A stretch of 64,000 nt of DNA from Pseudoduganella rivuli (GCF_009674485.1 NZ_WKJJ01000012.1:62001-126000), one strand, 5' to 3'. Shown: positions 16,904 through 26,343, counted from the first letter of the stretch. The notes: generated by a model not told the origin, from the letters alone. Translations and numbers: made by a program.

Positions 16904-18169
16904 TTAGTTAGCGCCCGATTCGAACCAGGTACCGATCAGCGCACGTTCCGCGTCGGTCATCTGGGTCATGTTCGCCAGCGGCATGTCCTTGTTCTGGACT
17001 GCGCGCTGGAACACTTTGGCAGCTTGCTGCTTGGTCTGTTCCGGGGTGTCCAGGACCACGCCGCCAGGCGCCGAAGCGAAGCCGGCCTGGGTCGGGTTGG
17101 CCGAGTGGCAAGCCACGCAGCGCTGGGTCACGACCTGTTGTACGGCAGCCAGGTCGGCGGCGCCTGCTGCAGGAGCGGCAGCGGCGGCACCTTCGTGACC
17201 GTGTGCATCGGCAGCGGCAGCCACCGGAGCGGCAGCCGGTTTGCGCGGTGCAGGGGCAATCGCCACGGCAACAGCCACCAGCAGTGCGGCGCCAGCGGCC
17301 GGGAAACCGATCGACACTTTACCGGCGTGACGCAGGTTGAAGAAGTGACGGATCAGGACGCCGGCAGCCATGATGGCAGCCAGTACCAGCCACGAGTAAG
17401 CGTGGGTGTAGGTCATTGCATAGTGGTTGCTGATCATGATCAGCAGCACAGGCAAGGTGAAGTAGTTGTTGTGCACGGAACGCACTTTGGCGCGCTTGCC
17501 GTAGATCGGATCAGGCGACTGGCCTTTTTCCATGGCTTGCACCAGTTTGCGCTGGCCAGGAATAATCACGAACAGGACGTTACCCACCATCATGGTACCG
17601 ATCATGGCGCCAACGTGGATGTAGGCGGCGCGGCCCGACAGGGTGTGGGTCAGCACGTAAGCCATGGCCACGATCAGCACGTACAGCACGGTGCCCAGGA
17701 CGGCCGGATTTTCCGACAGCTTGGTTTTGCACAGCGTGTCATATACCAGCCAGCCACCCAGCAGGGTGCCGACACCGACGCCAACGGCTTGCAGACCGGT
17801 CAGGTCGGCGACGTTTTTGTCGATCATCATTGCCGAAGCGTTGAAGTAGTAAACGATGAACAGCATCGCGAAGCCGGTCAGCCAGGTCGCATACGCTTCC
17901 CATTTAAACCAGTGCAAGTCTTCCGGCAGTTCGCCAGGAGCGACCAGGTATTTCTGCGGGTTGTAGAAGCCGCCACCGTGCACGGCCCACAATTCGCCGC
18001 TGACACCTTTTTTCGCCAGTTCGCTGCCTGGCTTGGGCGGCCGGATCGAGTTGTCCAGCCAGACGAAGTAAAACGATGCGCCGATCCACGCAATACCGGT
18101 AATCAAGTGCAGCCAGCGTACCAGCAGATTCAGCCACTCCACCCCATACGATCCGAATAAAGCTTCCAT
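16904..18169 (-). CDS. puuD: Membrane-bound urate oxidase (urate hydroxylase) with cytochrome c domain
   Basis: This 421-residue protein matches PuuD: an N-terminal membrane part starting with VRWLHLITGIAWIGASFYFV (residues 17-36), eight or nine hydrophobic segments to about residue 305, an Ala/Pro-rich linker (310-345), and a C-terminal cytochrome c domain with heme motif CVACH near residue 357. In this family urate is oxidised to 5-hydroxyisourate at the inner membrane with electrons passed to the respiratory chain through the c-type heme, avoiding peroxide. HiuH, encoded at 6362-6715, takes the product. It is divergent from a LysR gene across 319 bp. Confidence 0.95.
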   Translation of the reverse strand: MEALFGSYGVEWLNLLVRWLHLITGIAWIGASFYFVWLDNSIRPPKPGSELAKKGVSGELWAVHGGGFYNPQKYLVAPGELPEDLHWFKWEAYATWLTGFAMLFIVYYFNASAMMIDKNVADLTGLQAVGVGVGTLLGGWLVYDTLCKTKLSENPAVLGTVLYVLIVAMAYVLTHTLSGRAAYIHVGAMIGTMMVGNVLFVIIPGQRKLVQAMEKGQSPDPIYGKRAKVRSVHNNYFTLPVLLIMISNHYAMTYTHAYSWLVLAAIMAAGVLIRHFFNLRHAGKVSIGFPAAGAALLVAVAVAIAPAPRKPAAAPVAAAADAHGHEGAAAAAPAAGAADLAAVQQVVTQRCVACHSANPTQAGFASAPGGVVLDTPEQTKQQAAKVFQRAVQNKDMPLANMTQMTDAERALIGTWFESGAN

Positions 18170-18488
18170 GAGTTATTCCATTCTTAGTCTTGTTCATCTG
18201 CCTCTTTTGGGCCTTCAGATGAGCGAGGCTGACGCCCCCAATCCAGTCGTGCTACTGCCGCCCCTACGACCGTGATGACTGCTGCTCATGTGCGTCAGTC
18301 ATCGACCTTCACCCGGTCACGGAAGGTGTCTCCTCTCTTGCCGGGATGGTGCAACGATAGCGTTCCTGCCCTCCCGAGTCCTGCACTGATCCATATAACT
18401 TGCATACGTTTCCCGTTATAGGTCTTACGCGCAGGAATGTGCGAACCTGTTATGCATAAGTGAAAATAACCGACCTAAGGAGAGACGC
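18170..18488. other. Divergent intergenic region puuD / LysR
   Basis: This 319-bp stretch holds no credible gene. It carries the perfect palindrome TTATGCATAA at 18450-18459, 30 bases before the LysR start, and AT-rich promoter-like sequence from 18400 onward. It is the natural place for the control of puuD and the LysR gene. Confidence 0.5.
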
Positions 18489-19424
18489 ATGTCACGCTTG
18501 CCAGAACACCTGGACCTTCACCTCATACGTATCCTGTACCTGCTGTTGTGCGAAAAGAATGTGTCGCGCGTAGCCCTGAAACTGAACCAGCCGCAACCGT
18601 CGATTTCCGCTTCGCTGCGCAAATTGCGCGAACTGACAGGCGATCCGCTGCTGGTGCGCGGCGGCCGCGGCATGGTGCCGACGCAGCACGGCGAAAGCTT
18701 GCTGAAGCCGGCCAAACGCATCCTCGATGAGACGGAAGCCCTGTTCAGCCCGAAGACGGCGTTCGTCCCGCAGGAAGAGGCGCGCACCTTCCGGATCGCG
18801 GCGCCCGACTATATGAATACGCAATTCTTCACGGAAGTCATCGCCCGCGTACGGCGTGAATCGCCGAAAAGCCGCCTCGTGATCCACGCGCTGGGCCCGG
18901 ACGCCGACTATGTGCGCCTGCTGTCCGATGGTGAGCTGGACCTGGTGATTGCGAACTGGGACGAGCCGCCCCATCACCTGCACATCTCGAAACTGTTCGA
19001 CGACCCGATCGTCTGCCTGATGCGCGCCAACAGCGCGTATGCGCGCCGCACGCCGAAAGACGGCATGACGGTGGAGGATTACCTGACGCTGCCGCACGCG
19101 GCGCCGGCGCTGATTTTGCCGGGCTACCACGGCAACATCGACGCCTTCCTCGAACAGCAGAACATGGAACGCAATATCGTGGTGGAATCCGCCCACTTCC
19201 GCATGCTGCCGTACATCGTGGCGCAAACCGACCTGGTGCTGACGGCCGGCCAGCAGTTCGCCAGCTTCTATGAAAATACGCTGGGCCTGAAGTCGTACAA
19301 GGTGCCGGTGAAATTCCCGCCGCTGCGCTTTTACCAGCTGTGGCACGAACGGGCGCACCATGCAACCGAGCACAAATGGCTGCGTGCGCAAGTCAGCACG
19401 GCGGCGCGATTACTCGCGAAGTAA
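18489..19424 (+). CDS. LysR-type regulator, probably of purine catabolism
   Basis: This 311-residue LysR-type protein has its winged helix at residues about 8-68 (NVSRVALKLNQPQPSISASL) and a long effector domain ending near the C terminus. The N-terminal pattern HLDLHLIRILYLLLCEKNVS is of the NodD/LinR-like subgroup. It lies between divergent puuD and the codirectional allantoate amidohydrolase gene, so it probably regulates urate or allantoate use; the inducer is unknown. An AAGGAGAGACGC ribosome site precedes the ATG. A GTAG-headed palindrome starts five bases behind the stop. Confidence 0.85.
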   Translation: MSRLPEHLDLHLIRILYLLLCEKNVSRVALKLNQPQPSISASLRKLRELTGDPLLVRGGRGMVPTQHGESLLKPAKRILDETEALFSPKTAFVPQEEARTFRIAAPDYMNTQFFTEVIARVRRESPKSRLVIHALGPDADYVRLLSDGELDLVIANWDEPPHHLHISKLFDDPIVCLMRANSAYARRTPKDGMTVEDYLTLPHAAPALILPGYHGNIDAFLEQQNMERNIVVESAHFRMLPYIVAQTDLVLTAGQQFASFYENTLGLKSYKVPVKFPPLRFYQLWHERAHHATEHKWLRAQVSTAARLLAK

Positions 19425-19428
19425 CTCG

Positions 19429-19457
19429 GTAGGGCGGGTTTGTAAAACCCGCCCTAC
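19429..19457. repeat. REP-like element, copy 3 (perfect palindrome)
   Basis: GTAGGGCGGGTTT, three bases, then AAACCCGCCCTAC: a 29-base perfect dyad with the GTAG tetranucleotide at both ends, five bases behind the LysR stop codon. Confidence 0.8.
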
Positions 19458-19614
19458 GCAACGACGGCCCCCACAGCGGCAACCGTCAGTGGGCATATAA
19501 ATCCCACTCACTCCCCACGCTATACCTGTCCCCTTTCATCACATATCGTCACGACAATATAAATCCGGCGTTGCGGCCCTCTATGATCGATTCGCACCAT
19601 CACCACCGGATTGC

Positions 19615-20946
19615 ATGATGACGACTCTGAAGCAACTGAATACTCCGCAGCAGCACGCACTGGGCGCGACGGTCCTGGCCTGGGCTGAACAGTTGGGCAC
19701 GCTCAGCGAAGACAACAACGGTTTGACCTGCACGTACATGACGGCCACGCACCGGGAAACTGCCGTGCAAATCGCGCAATGGATGCGCGAAGCCGGCATG
19801 CATGCGCACATCGACGCGGTCGGCAACGTGGTGGGCCGGTTCCTGTCGACAGACCCGCAGGCGCGCACCCTGATCACGGGTTCGCACTACGACACCGTGC
19901 GCAACGGCGGCAAATATGACGGCCGCCAGGGCATCCTGACCGCCATCGCCGTTGTCAGGCATCTGAACGACAAGGGCATTTCCCTGCCCTTCCACCTGGA
20001 AGTCATCGCGTTTGCCGAAGAAGAAGGCGTGCGTTTCAAGAGCACCTTCCTCGGTTCGTCCGCCGTGATCGGCCAGTTCGACCCGGCATTGCTGGAGTTG
20101 CAGGACCGCGACGGCATCCTGCTGCGCGACGTGCTGGCCGACGCGGGCCAGGATTTGAGCACCATCGACGCCATTGCGCGCGACCCGTCCGATTTGCTCG
20201 GTTATGTCGAAGTGCATATAGAACAGGGTCCCGTGCTGCTGGATCAAGACCTGCCGGTCGGTATCGTGACGTCGATTGCCGGCAGCCGACGCTTCCTGGT
20301 GGAGCTCAATGGTGTGGCCAGCCATGCGGGCACCACGCCGATGGCGCTGCGCAAGGACGCCGCCACCGCCGCCGCGGAAATTTTGCTGTATGTGGAGCAG
20401 CGCTGCGCCGAAGACAAGCCATCGTCGCTGGTGGGCACGGCCGGCCAGCTGCAGGTGCCCAACGGCTCCGTCAACGTGATTCCCGGCGCCTGCCACTTTT
20501 CACTGGATATCCGCGCCGGCAACGATGCGGCGCGGGACGCGGCGGTGGCCGACATCATGGCAAAAATTGCAACAGTGTGTCAATCGCGCCACATCGGATA
20601 TACAGTCGAACAGGTGGTCGAAGCCGGTTGCGCGCCCTGCGCGCCATGGCTGATGGCGCAGCTGTCCGCCGCCGTCGAACGGGCCGGCGTGGCCCCGTTC
20701 GAACTGGCGTCCGGCGCCGGCCACGACGCCATGCTGATGGCGCGCGTGACCGACGTCGCCATGCTGTTTACCCGCTGTGGCAATGGCGGTATCAGCCATA
20801 ACCCCCTCGAAACCCTGTCGGTCGACGACGCCGACGTGGCGGCCCGCATCCTGCTGGATTTCCTGCGGCATTTCAAGCCGAAACCGGCCCGCGGCACCCG
20901 TAAGGCGCAGTCCGAAGCCGCCACCACCCAGGAATATACGGAATAA
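19615..20946 (+). CDS. Allantoate amidohydrolase-type M20 enzyme
   Basis: The 443-residue protein belongs to the M20 amidase/hydantoinase branch. Metal-site motifs are in order: GSHYDTVRNGGKYDG near residue 88, FAEEEGVRF near 138, YVEVHIEQGPVL near 200, and GAGHDAM with GGISHNPLE near 365-395. Allantoate amidohydrolases and N-carbamoyl amino acid hydrolases share these; the purine context favours allantoate, giving ureidoglycine or ureidoglycolate plus ammonia and CO2. It is followed by the permease and xanthine dehydrogenase genes on the same strand. The start ATG at 19615 is followed directly by a second ATG. Confidence 0.87.
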   Translation: MMTTLKQLNTPQQHALGATVLAWAEQLGTLSEDNNGLTCTYMTATHRETAVQIAQWMREAGMHAHIDAVGNVVGRFLSTDPQARTLITGSHYDTVRNGGKYDGRQGILTAIAVVRHLNDKGISLPFHLEVIAFAEEEGVRFKSTFLGSSAVIGQFDPALLELQDRDGILLRDVLADAGQDLSTIDAIARDPSDLLGYVEVHIEQGPVLLDQDLPVGIVTSIAGSRRFLVELNGVASHAGTTPMALRKDAATAAAEILLYVEQRCAEDKPSSLVGTAGQLQVPNGSVNVIPGACHFSLDIRAGNDAARDAAVADIMAKIATVCQSRHIGYTVEQVVEAGCAPCAPWLMAQLSAAVERAGVAPFELASGAGHDAMLMARVTDVAMLFTRCGNGGISHNPLETLSVDDADVAARILLDFLRHFKPKPARGTRKAQSEAATTQEYTE

Positions 20947-20956
20947 TCTATAAAGG

Positions 20957-20974
20957 TTATGCCCTTTCTCATAA
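20957..20974. promoter_or_regulatory. TTATG-N8-CATAA dyad upstream of the purine permease
   Basis: An interrupted inverted repeat TTATGCCCTTTCTCATAA lies 96 bp before the permease start and shares its half-site with the palindrome TTATGCATAA upstream of the LysR gene at 18450. A regulator site is inferred. Confidence 0.4.
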
Positions 20975-21069
20975 GCAGCCGAGCACCTCATCAGCGACAG
21001 TACATATAACGCCGCATATGAAGATGGCGATGGCTCTTGATAAATGCGCGAGAAAGTGGAGAACGCGAA

Positions 21070-22371
21070 ATGAACTTCCTGGATAACTATTTCAAGCTCA
21101 GTGCGAACGGCACCAATGTGCGCACCGAAGTGCTGGCAGGTTTTACCACCTTCCTGACGATGGCTTACATCATCTTCGTCAACCCGTCCATCCTGGGCGA
21201 TGCGGGCATGCCGAAGGACGCCGTCTTTGTCGCCACCTGCGTGGCGGCCGCCATCGGCACGCTGATCATGGGCTTGTATGCGAATTTCCCCATCGGCCTG
21301 GCGCCGGGCATGGGCTTGAACGCCTATTTCGCCTACGGCGTCGTCAAGGGCATGGGCTTCGCGTGGGAAGCGGCGCTGGGCGCCGTGTTCATTTCCGGCT
21401 GCTGCTTCCTGCTGGTGTCGCTGCTGCGCATCCGTGAAAAGATCATGAATGCGATCCCGCCATCGCTGCGCACGGCGATTCCCGCCGGCGTGGGCTTGTT
21501 CCTGGCGCTGATTTCACTGAAAAACGCCGGCATCGTGGTCTCCAGCCCCGCCACCTTCGTCACCATGGGCGACCTGCACCAGCCCGCCCCGGTGCTGGCC
21601 ATCATCGGCTTCATGGTGATCGTGGCGCTGGACCGCCTGCGCGTTACCGGCGCCCTCCTGATCGGCATCATGACGGTCACCGTGCTGTCGTTCTTCTTCG
21701 CCGGGAATCAATTCCACGGCATCGTGTCGGCCCCGCCGTCGATCGCCGCCACCGCGATGAAACTCGATATCGTATCCGCCGTCTCGCACGGCTTGCTGAA
21801 CGTGGTGCTGGTGTTCTTCCTGGTCGAACTGTTCGACGCCACCGGCACGCTGATGGGCGTGGCGCAGCGCGCCGGCCTGATGAAAGACGGCAAAATGCCT
21901 GCGGCCATGAACAAGGCCCTGCTGGCCGATTCCGGCGCCATCATTGCCGGTTCGCTGATGGGCACGTCTTCGACCACGGCCTTTATCGAAAGCGCGGCCG
22001 GCGTCCAGGCAGGCGGCCGTACCGGCCTGACCGCCGTGACGATTGCCGCCCTGTTCCTGCTGTCGCTGTTCATCGCGCCGCTGGCCGGCGTGGTGCCGGC
22101 GTATGCGACGGCCCCTGCGCTGTTCTTCGTCGCCTGCCTGATGCTGCGCGAACTGACGGAGATTAACTGGGCGGAAACCACGGAAAGCATCCCTGCCGTC
22201 ATCACGGCGCTGGTGATGCCTTTCACGTACTCGATTGCCAATGGCCTGGCGCTGGGATTCATCAGTTACGCCGGCCTGAAACTGTTGACTGGCAAACATC
22301 GCGAAGTCAGCTATATGCTGTGGGGAATTGCGGGTATTTTCCTGTTCAAAACAATTTACTTACCCGGCTGA
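21070..22371 (+). CDS. AzgA-type purine base permease (NCS2)
   Basis: Started at the ATG at 21070 (GTGGAGAACGCG upstream), the protein is 433 residues with about 12 to 14 hydrophobic segments. Typical AzgA/GhxP motifs are visible: an N-terminal TEVLAGFTTFLTMAYIIFVN, then GLAPGMGLNAYFAY near residue 90, and GTSSTTAFIESAAGVQAGGR near residue 307. The family imports hypoxanthine, guanine or adenine by proton symport at the inner membrane. Its position between the amidohydrolase and xanthine dehydrogenase genes fits import of xanthine dehydrogenase substrates. Exact substrate is not decided. Confidence 0.9.
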   Translation: MNFLDNYFKLSANGTNVRTEVLAGFTTFLTMAYIIFVNPSILGDAGMPKDAVFVATCVAAAIGTLIMGLYANFPIGLAPGMGLNAYFAYGVVKGMGFAWEAALGAVFISGCCFLLVSLLRIREKIMNAIPPSLRTAIPAGVGLFLALISLKNAGIVVSSPATFVTMGDLHQPAPVLAIIGFMVIVALDRLRVTGALLIGIMTVTVLSFFFAGNQFHGIVSAPPSIAATAMKLDIVSAVSHGLLNVVLVFFLVELFDATGTLMGVAQRAGLMKDGKMPAAMNKALLADSGAIIAGSLMGTSSTTAFIESAAGVQAGGRTGLTAVTIAALFLLSLFIAPLAGVVPAYATAPALFFVACLMLRELTEINWAETTESIPAVITALVMPFTYSIANGLALGFISYAGLKLLTGKHREVSYMLWGIAGIFLFKTIYLPG

Positions 22372-22421
22372 TCATCATTGACGATTGTCCGATATAAAAA
22401 ATCAATAGAGGAGTCTATAAA

Positions 22422-23906
22422 ATGTCCCAAGAGCAGTCCCAACCGATCCGGTTTTACTATCAGGGCAAAGTCCATGAAGTGAGCGACGTCGCTCCGACCC
22501 GTACCCTGTTGCAGCATCTGCGCGAAGACCACCACTGCACCGGCACCAAGGAAGGCTGTGCCGAAGGTGACTGCGGCGCCTGCACCGTGGTGATTGGTTC
22601 GCTGGTCAATGGCGAACTGGAAATGCGCAACGTGAACTCGTGCATCCAGTTCGTTCCTACGCTGGACGGCAAGGCCGTGTTCACCGTGGAAGACCTGAAG
22701 CAGAAAGACGGCAGCCTGCACCCGGTGCAGGAAGCGCTGGTGGAATGCCATGGTTCGCAGTGCGGTTTCTGCACGCCGGGCTTCGCCATGTCGCTGTGGA
22801 GCCTGTACCTGAAACAGGAAGGCCAGACCGAGCCGGTTTGCCGCAAGACCATCAACGAAACCCTGTCCGGCAACCTGTGCCGCTGCACCGGCTATCGTCC
22901 TATCCTCGATTCGGCCCAGCGCATGCTGGAGTTGCCGCACGTGGACTTCGACAAGGCAGCGCTGGCAGCCGCCCTGCAAGAGATTCAACGAGACAAAATG
23001 TTCAGCTACACCCATGACGGCCAGACGTTCTATGCGCCGCGCACCCTGGCCGAACTGGCGCAACTGCGCGCCGAACAGCCGACCGCCACGATCCTGGCCG
23101 GTTCCACCGATGTGGGCCTGTGGGTCACCAAGCAAATGCGCAACCTGGGCAACGTGATCTACGTGCGCATGGTGAAAGAATTGCACAACCTGGGTATCGT
23201 CGACGGCATGCTGGAAATCGGCGCCGGCGTATCGCTGGACGACGCGTACAAGGCCGTGCTGGAACACTACAAGGATGCGTCGCTGCACGAACTGTGGCAG
23301 CGCTTCGCATCGCAGCCGATCCGTTCCACCGGCACCCTGGGCGGCTCCGTCGCCAACGGTTCGCCGATCGGCGACTCGGCGCCATGGATGATCGTTCTGG
23401 GCGCGGAAATCGTGCTGAACGGCTCGCAAGGCCGCCGCTCGATGCTGCTGCAGGACTTCTACCTCGATTACATGAAGAAGGACTGGCAACCGGGCGAATT
23501 CGTGGAAGCCGTGCGCATCCCGATGCCGAAGGCAAACCAGCAATTCCGTACATGGAAACTGTCGAAGCGCTACGACCAGGATATTTCCGCCGTGGCGGCA
23601 GCATTCTCGCTGGAGCTGGACAATGGCATTGCGCGCAACGTGCGCATCGCGTACGGCGGCATGGCGGCAACGTCGAAGCGCGCGCCAAACGCGGAAGCCG
23701 CCATCGAAGGCAAGCCATGGAATGAAGAGACCATGAAAGCCGCCCACGCGGCGCTGGCTTCCGACTACACGCCGCTGACCGACATGCGCGCGACGGCGAA
23801 CTATCGCCTGAAAACCGCGCAAAACCTGGTGCAGCGCTTCTGGCTGGAGACCCGCCCGGACGGCGCCCTGCCAGCATCTTCCGTCAACGCTTTCGCATTC
23901 GCTTAA
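22422..23906 (+). CDS. xdhA: Xanthine dehydrogenase small subunit (2Fe-2S and FAD)
   Basis: The 494-residue subunit has the two [2Fe-2S] centres at the N terminus: C-T-G-T-K-E-G-C-x4-C-x2-C near residues 39-54, then CGFCTPGF near 113 and CRCTGYRP near 151. The FAD domain follows from about residue 195 with ATILAGSTDVGLWV and TLGGSVANGSPIGDSAPW. It passes electrons from the molybdenum subunit to NAD+ during oxidation of hypoxanthine and xanthine to urate. An AGAGGAGTC ribosome site precedes the ATG. xdhB follows 10 bp after the stop. Confidence 0.96.
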   Translation: MSQEQSQPIRFYYQGKVHEVSDVAPTRTLLQHLREDHHCTGTKEGCAEGDCGACTVVIGSLVNGELEMRNVNSCIQFVPTLDGKAVFTVEDLKQKDGSLHPVQEALVECHGSQCGFCTPGFAMSLWSLYLKQEGQTEPVCRKTINETLSGNLCRCTGYRPILDSAQRMLELPHVDFDKAALAAALQEIQRDKMFSYTHDGQTFYAPRTLAELAQLRAEQPTATILAGSTDVGLWVTKQMRNLGNVIYVRMVKELHNLGIVDGMLEIGAGVSLDDAYKAVLEHYKDASLHELWQRFASQPIRSTGTLGGSVANGSPIGDSAPWMIVLGAEIVLNGSQGRRSMLLQDFYLDYMKKDWQPGEFVEAVRIPMPKANQQFRTWKLSKRYDQDISAVAAAFSLELDNGIARNVRIAYGGMAATSKRAPNAEAAIEGKPWNEETMKAAHAALASDYTPLTDMRATANYRLKTAQNLVQRFWLETRPDGALPASSVNAFAFA

Positions 23907-23916
23907 GGAGTCATTC

Positions 23917-26265
23917 ATGAACAGCAAATCCGAAGCCTTCATGACCATTGGCGCAGCGAAGGGCTGGGCCGAAGTAGGACAAAACCACCCGCACGAGTCG
24001 GCCATCCTGCACGTGCTGGGCGAAGCCACCTATACCGACGACATCCCGGAAGCGCAAGGCACGCTGCACGCCGCGCTGGGCACGTCGCCGAAAGCGCACG
24101 CGCGCATCCTGTCGATCAACCTGGACCCGGTGCGCGCCATGCCGGGCGTGGTCGACGTGCTGACGTACAAGGACATCCCCGGCACCAACGATTGCGGTCC
24201 GATCATCCATGACGACCCGATCCTGGCCGAGGAAAAAGTCGAATACGTGGGCCAGCCGATCTTCGTCGTGATCGCGAAGACCCACGACCAGGCCCGCCAC
24301 GCGGCGCGCAAGGCCGACATCCAGTACGAAGAGCTTCCGGCCATCCTGACGCCGGAAGCGGCGCGCGATGCGCAATCTTTCGTGGTGCCACCGATGCGCC
24401 TGGAGCGCGGCAATGCGGCCGAGGCATTCAAGCGGTCGAAGAACTTCCTGAAGGGCACGCTGCACGTGGGCGGCCAGGAACAGTTCTACCTCGAAGGCCA
24501 GATTTCGTACGCGCTGCCAAAAGAAGGCAACGGCATGCACGTCTACTGCTCGACGCAGCATCCGACCGAAATGCAGCACGTGGTGGCCCACGCCCTGCAC
24601 TACCCGTCGCACGCGGTGCAGGTGGAATGCCGCCGCATGGGCGGTGGTTTCGGCGGCAAGGAATCGCAATCGGCGCTGTGGGCAGCCTGCGCGGCGGTTG
24701 CCGCCGCCAAATTGCGCAAGCCGGTGAAGCTGCGCGCCGACCGTGACGACGACATGATGGTCACCGGCAAGCGCCACTGCTTCTACTACGAGTACGAAAT
24801 CGGTTACGACGACAACGGCCTGATTACCGCCGCCAAGGTGGAAATGGTGTCGCGCGCCGGCTTCTCGGCCGACCTGTCGGCGCCGGTGGCGACCCGCGCG
24901 GTCTGCCACTTCGACAACACTTACTACCTGTCGGACGTGGATATCCGCGCCATGGCCGGCAAGACCAACACCCAGTCGAACACCGCCTTCCGCGGCTTCG
25001 GCGGCCCGCAGGGCGCGATCTGCATCGAATACATCGTCGATGAAATCGCCCGCAACCTGGGGCTGGACCAGCTGGACGTGCGCAAGGTGAACTTCTACGG
25101 CCGCAACGATGAAGAAGGCCGCAACGTCACGCAGTACGGCCAGGAGGTCAAGGACAACGTCATCCACGAACTGGTGGCGCAGCTGGAAGAGGATTCGAAC
25201 TACCGTGCGCGCCGCAAGGCCGTGGATGCATTCAACGCCACCAGCCCGGTGCTGAAAAAAGGCCTGGCCATCACGCCGGTGAAATTCGGTATCGCGTTCA
25301 ACGTGACCCACTTCAACCAGGCCGGCGCGCTGGTGCACATCTACACCGACGGTTCGGTGCTGGTGAACCACGGCGGCACGGAAATGGGCCAGGGCATCAA
25401 CACCAAGGTGTGCCAGGTAGTGGCCCACGAATTGGGTATTCCATTGGCCAGGGTGCGCGCCAGCGCCACCGACACGTCGAAAGTGGCGAATACGTCGGCA
25501 ACGGCGGCATCGACCGGCGCCGACTTGAACGGCAAGGCGGCGCAGGACGCGGCGGCCACCTTGAACAAACGCCTGCGCGACTTCGCGGCAAAGACCTACA
25601 GCGTGGCGCCGGAAGACGTGGTGTTCGCCGCCGGCATCGTGTATGCGGGCGAAGTCACGACGACCTTCGCGGAACTGGTGGCCGCCGCCTACCTGGCGCG
25701 CGTGCAACTGTGGTCGGACGGCTTCTATGCGACCCCGGGCCTGTCGTGGGACCGCGCATCGATGACCGGCAACCCGTTCGGCTACTACGCGTACGGCGCG
25801 TCCGTGTCGGAAGTGGTGGTCGACACCCTGACCGGCGAATGGAAACTGCTGGACGTCAACGCGCTGTACGATGCCGGCAACTCGCTGAACCCGGCCATCG
25901 ACGTGGGCCAGGTGGAAGGCGCGTTCATCCAGGGTATGGGCTGGCTGACGACGGAAGAACTGTGGTGGAACAAGACGGGCAAGCTGATGACGCACGCGCC
26001 GTCCACCTACAAGATTCCCGCCGTATCGGACTGCCCGGACAACTTCGATATCCGCCTGTTCAAGAACCGCAACCCGTTCGACAGCATCCACCGTTCGAAA
26101 GCCGTCGGCGAACCGCCGCTGCTGCTGCCGTTCTCCGTGTTCCTGGCGATCCGTAACGCGGTATCGGCCGTGGGCGGCCACAAGGTCAACCCGCCGCTGC
26201 GCGCACCGGCCACCAGCGAAGCGATCCTGGATGCGGTGGATGCCGTGAAGGCGCAGACCGCGTAA
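23917..26265 (+). CDS. xdhB: Xanthine dehydrogenase molybdopterin-binding subunit
   Basis: This 782-residue subunit has the molybdopterin-enzyme motifs in order: the aldehyde-oxidase a/b hammerhead (residues about 25-130), GGGFGGKESQ near 244, FRGFGGPQGA near 358, GGTEMGQGINTKV near 487 and the catalytic glutamate in KAVGEPPLLLPFSV near 730. It holds the Mo cofactor and performs the hydroxylation. Coupled to xdhA with an AAGGAG site in the 10-bp gap. The maturation factor gene xdhC, often next in the operon, is not here; a terminator and an HTH gene follow instead. Confidence 0.96.
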   Translation: MNSKSEAFMTIGAAKGWAEVGQNHPHESAILHVLGEATYTDDIPEAQGTLHAALGTSPKAHARILSINLDPVRAMPGVVDVLTYKDIPGTNDCGPIIHDDPILAEEKVEYVGQPIFVVIAKTHDQARHAARKADIQYEELPAILTPEAARDAQSFVVPPMRLERGNAAEAFKRSKNFLKGTLHVGGQEQFYLEGQISYALPKEGNGMHVYCSTQHPTEMQHVVAHALHYPSHAVQVECRRMGGGFGGKESQSALWAACAAVAAAKLRKPVKLRADRDDDMMVTGKRHCFYYEYEIGYDDNGLITAAKVEMVSRAGFSADLSAPVATRAVCHFDNTYYLSDVDIRAMAGKTNTQSNTAFRGFGGPQGAICIEYIVDEIARNLGLDQLDVRKVNFYGRNDEEGRNVTQYGQEVKDNVIHELVAQLEEDSNYRARRKAVDAFNATSPVLKKGLAITPVKFGIAFNVTHFNQAGALVHIYTDGSVLVNHGGTEMGQGINTKVCQVVAHELGIPLARVRASATDTSKVANTSATAASTGADLNGKAAQDAAATLNKRLRDFAAKTYSVAPEDVVFAAGIVYAGEVTTTFAELVAAAYLARVQLWSDGFYATPGLSWDRASMTGNPFGYYAYGASVSEVVVDTLTGEWKLLDVNALYDAGNSLNPAIDVGQVEGAFIQGMGWLTTEELWWNKTGKLMTHAPSTYKIPAVSDCPDNFDIRLFKNRNPFDSIHRSKAVGEPPLLLPFSVFLAIRNAVSAVGGHKVNPPLRAPATSEAILDAVDAVKAQTA

Positions 26266-26290
26266 TTCCCGGTCAGCGTTCAGCACGCAA

Positions 26291-26325
26291 AGCCGGACTG
26301 GCCGAAAGGCTGGTCCGGCTTTTTT
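26291..26325 (+). terminator. Terminator of the xdhAB transcript
   Basis: AGCCGGAC and GTCCGGCT form the outer stem, with GCC/GGC inside around GAAA, followed by six T residues. Confidence 0.92.
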
Positions 26326-26343
26326 CATGTACGCTTGGCGGCT

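Noticed and set aside
23911..26328. An 805-residue minus-strand frame
   Set aside because: It is the antisense of xdhB, whose molybdopterin motifs are intact on the plus strand.
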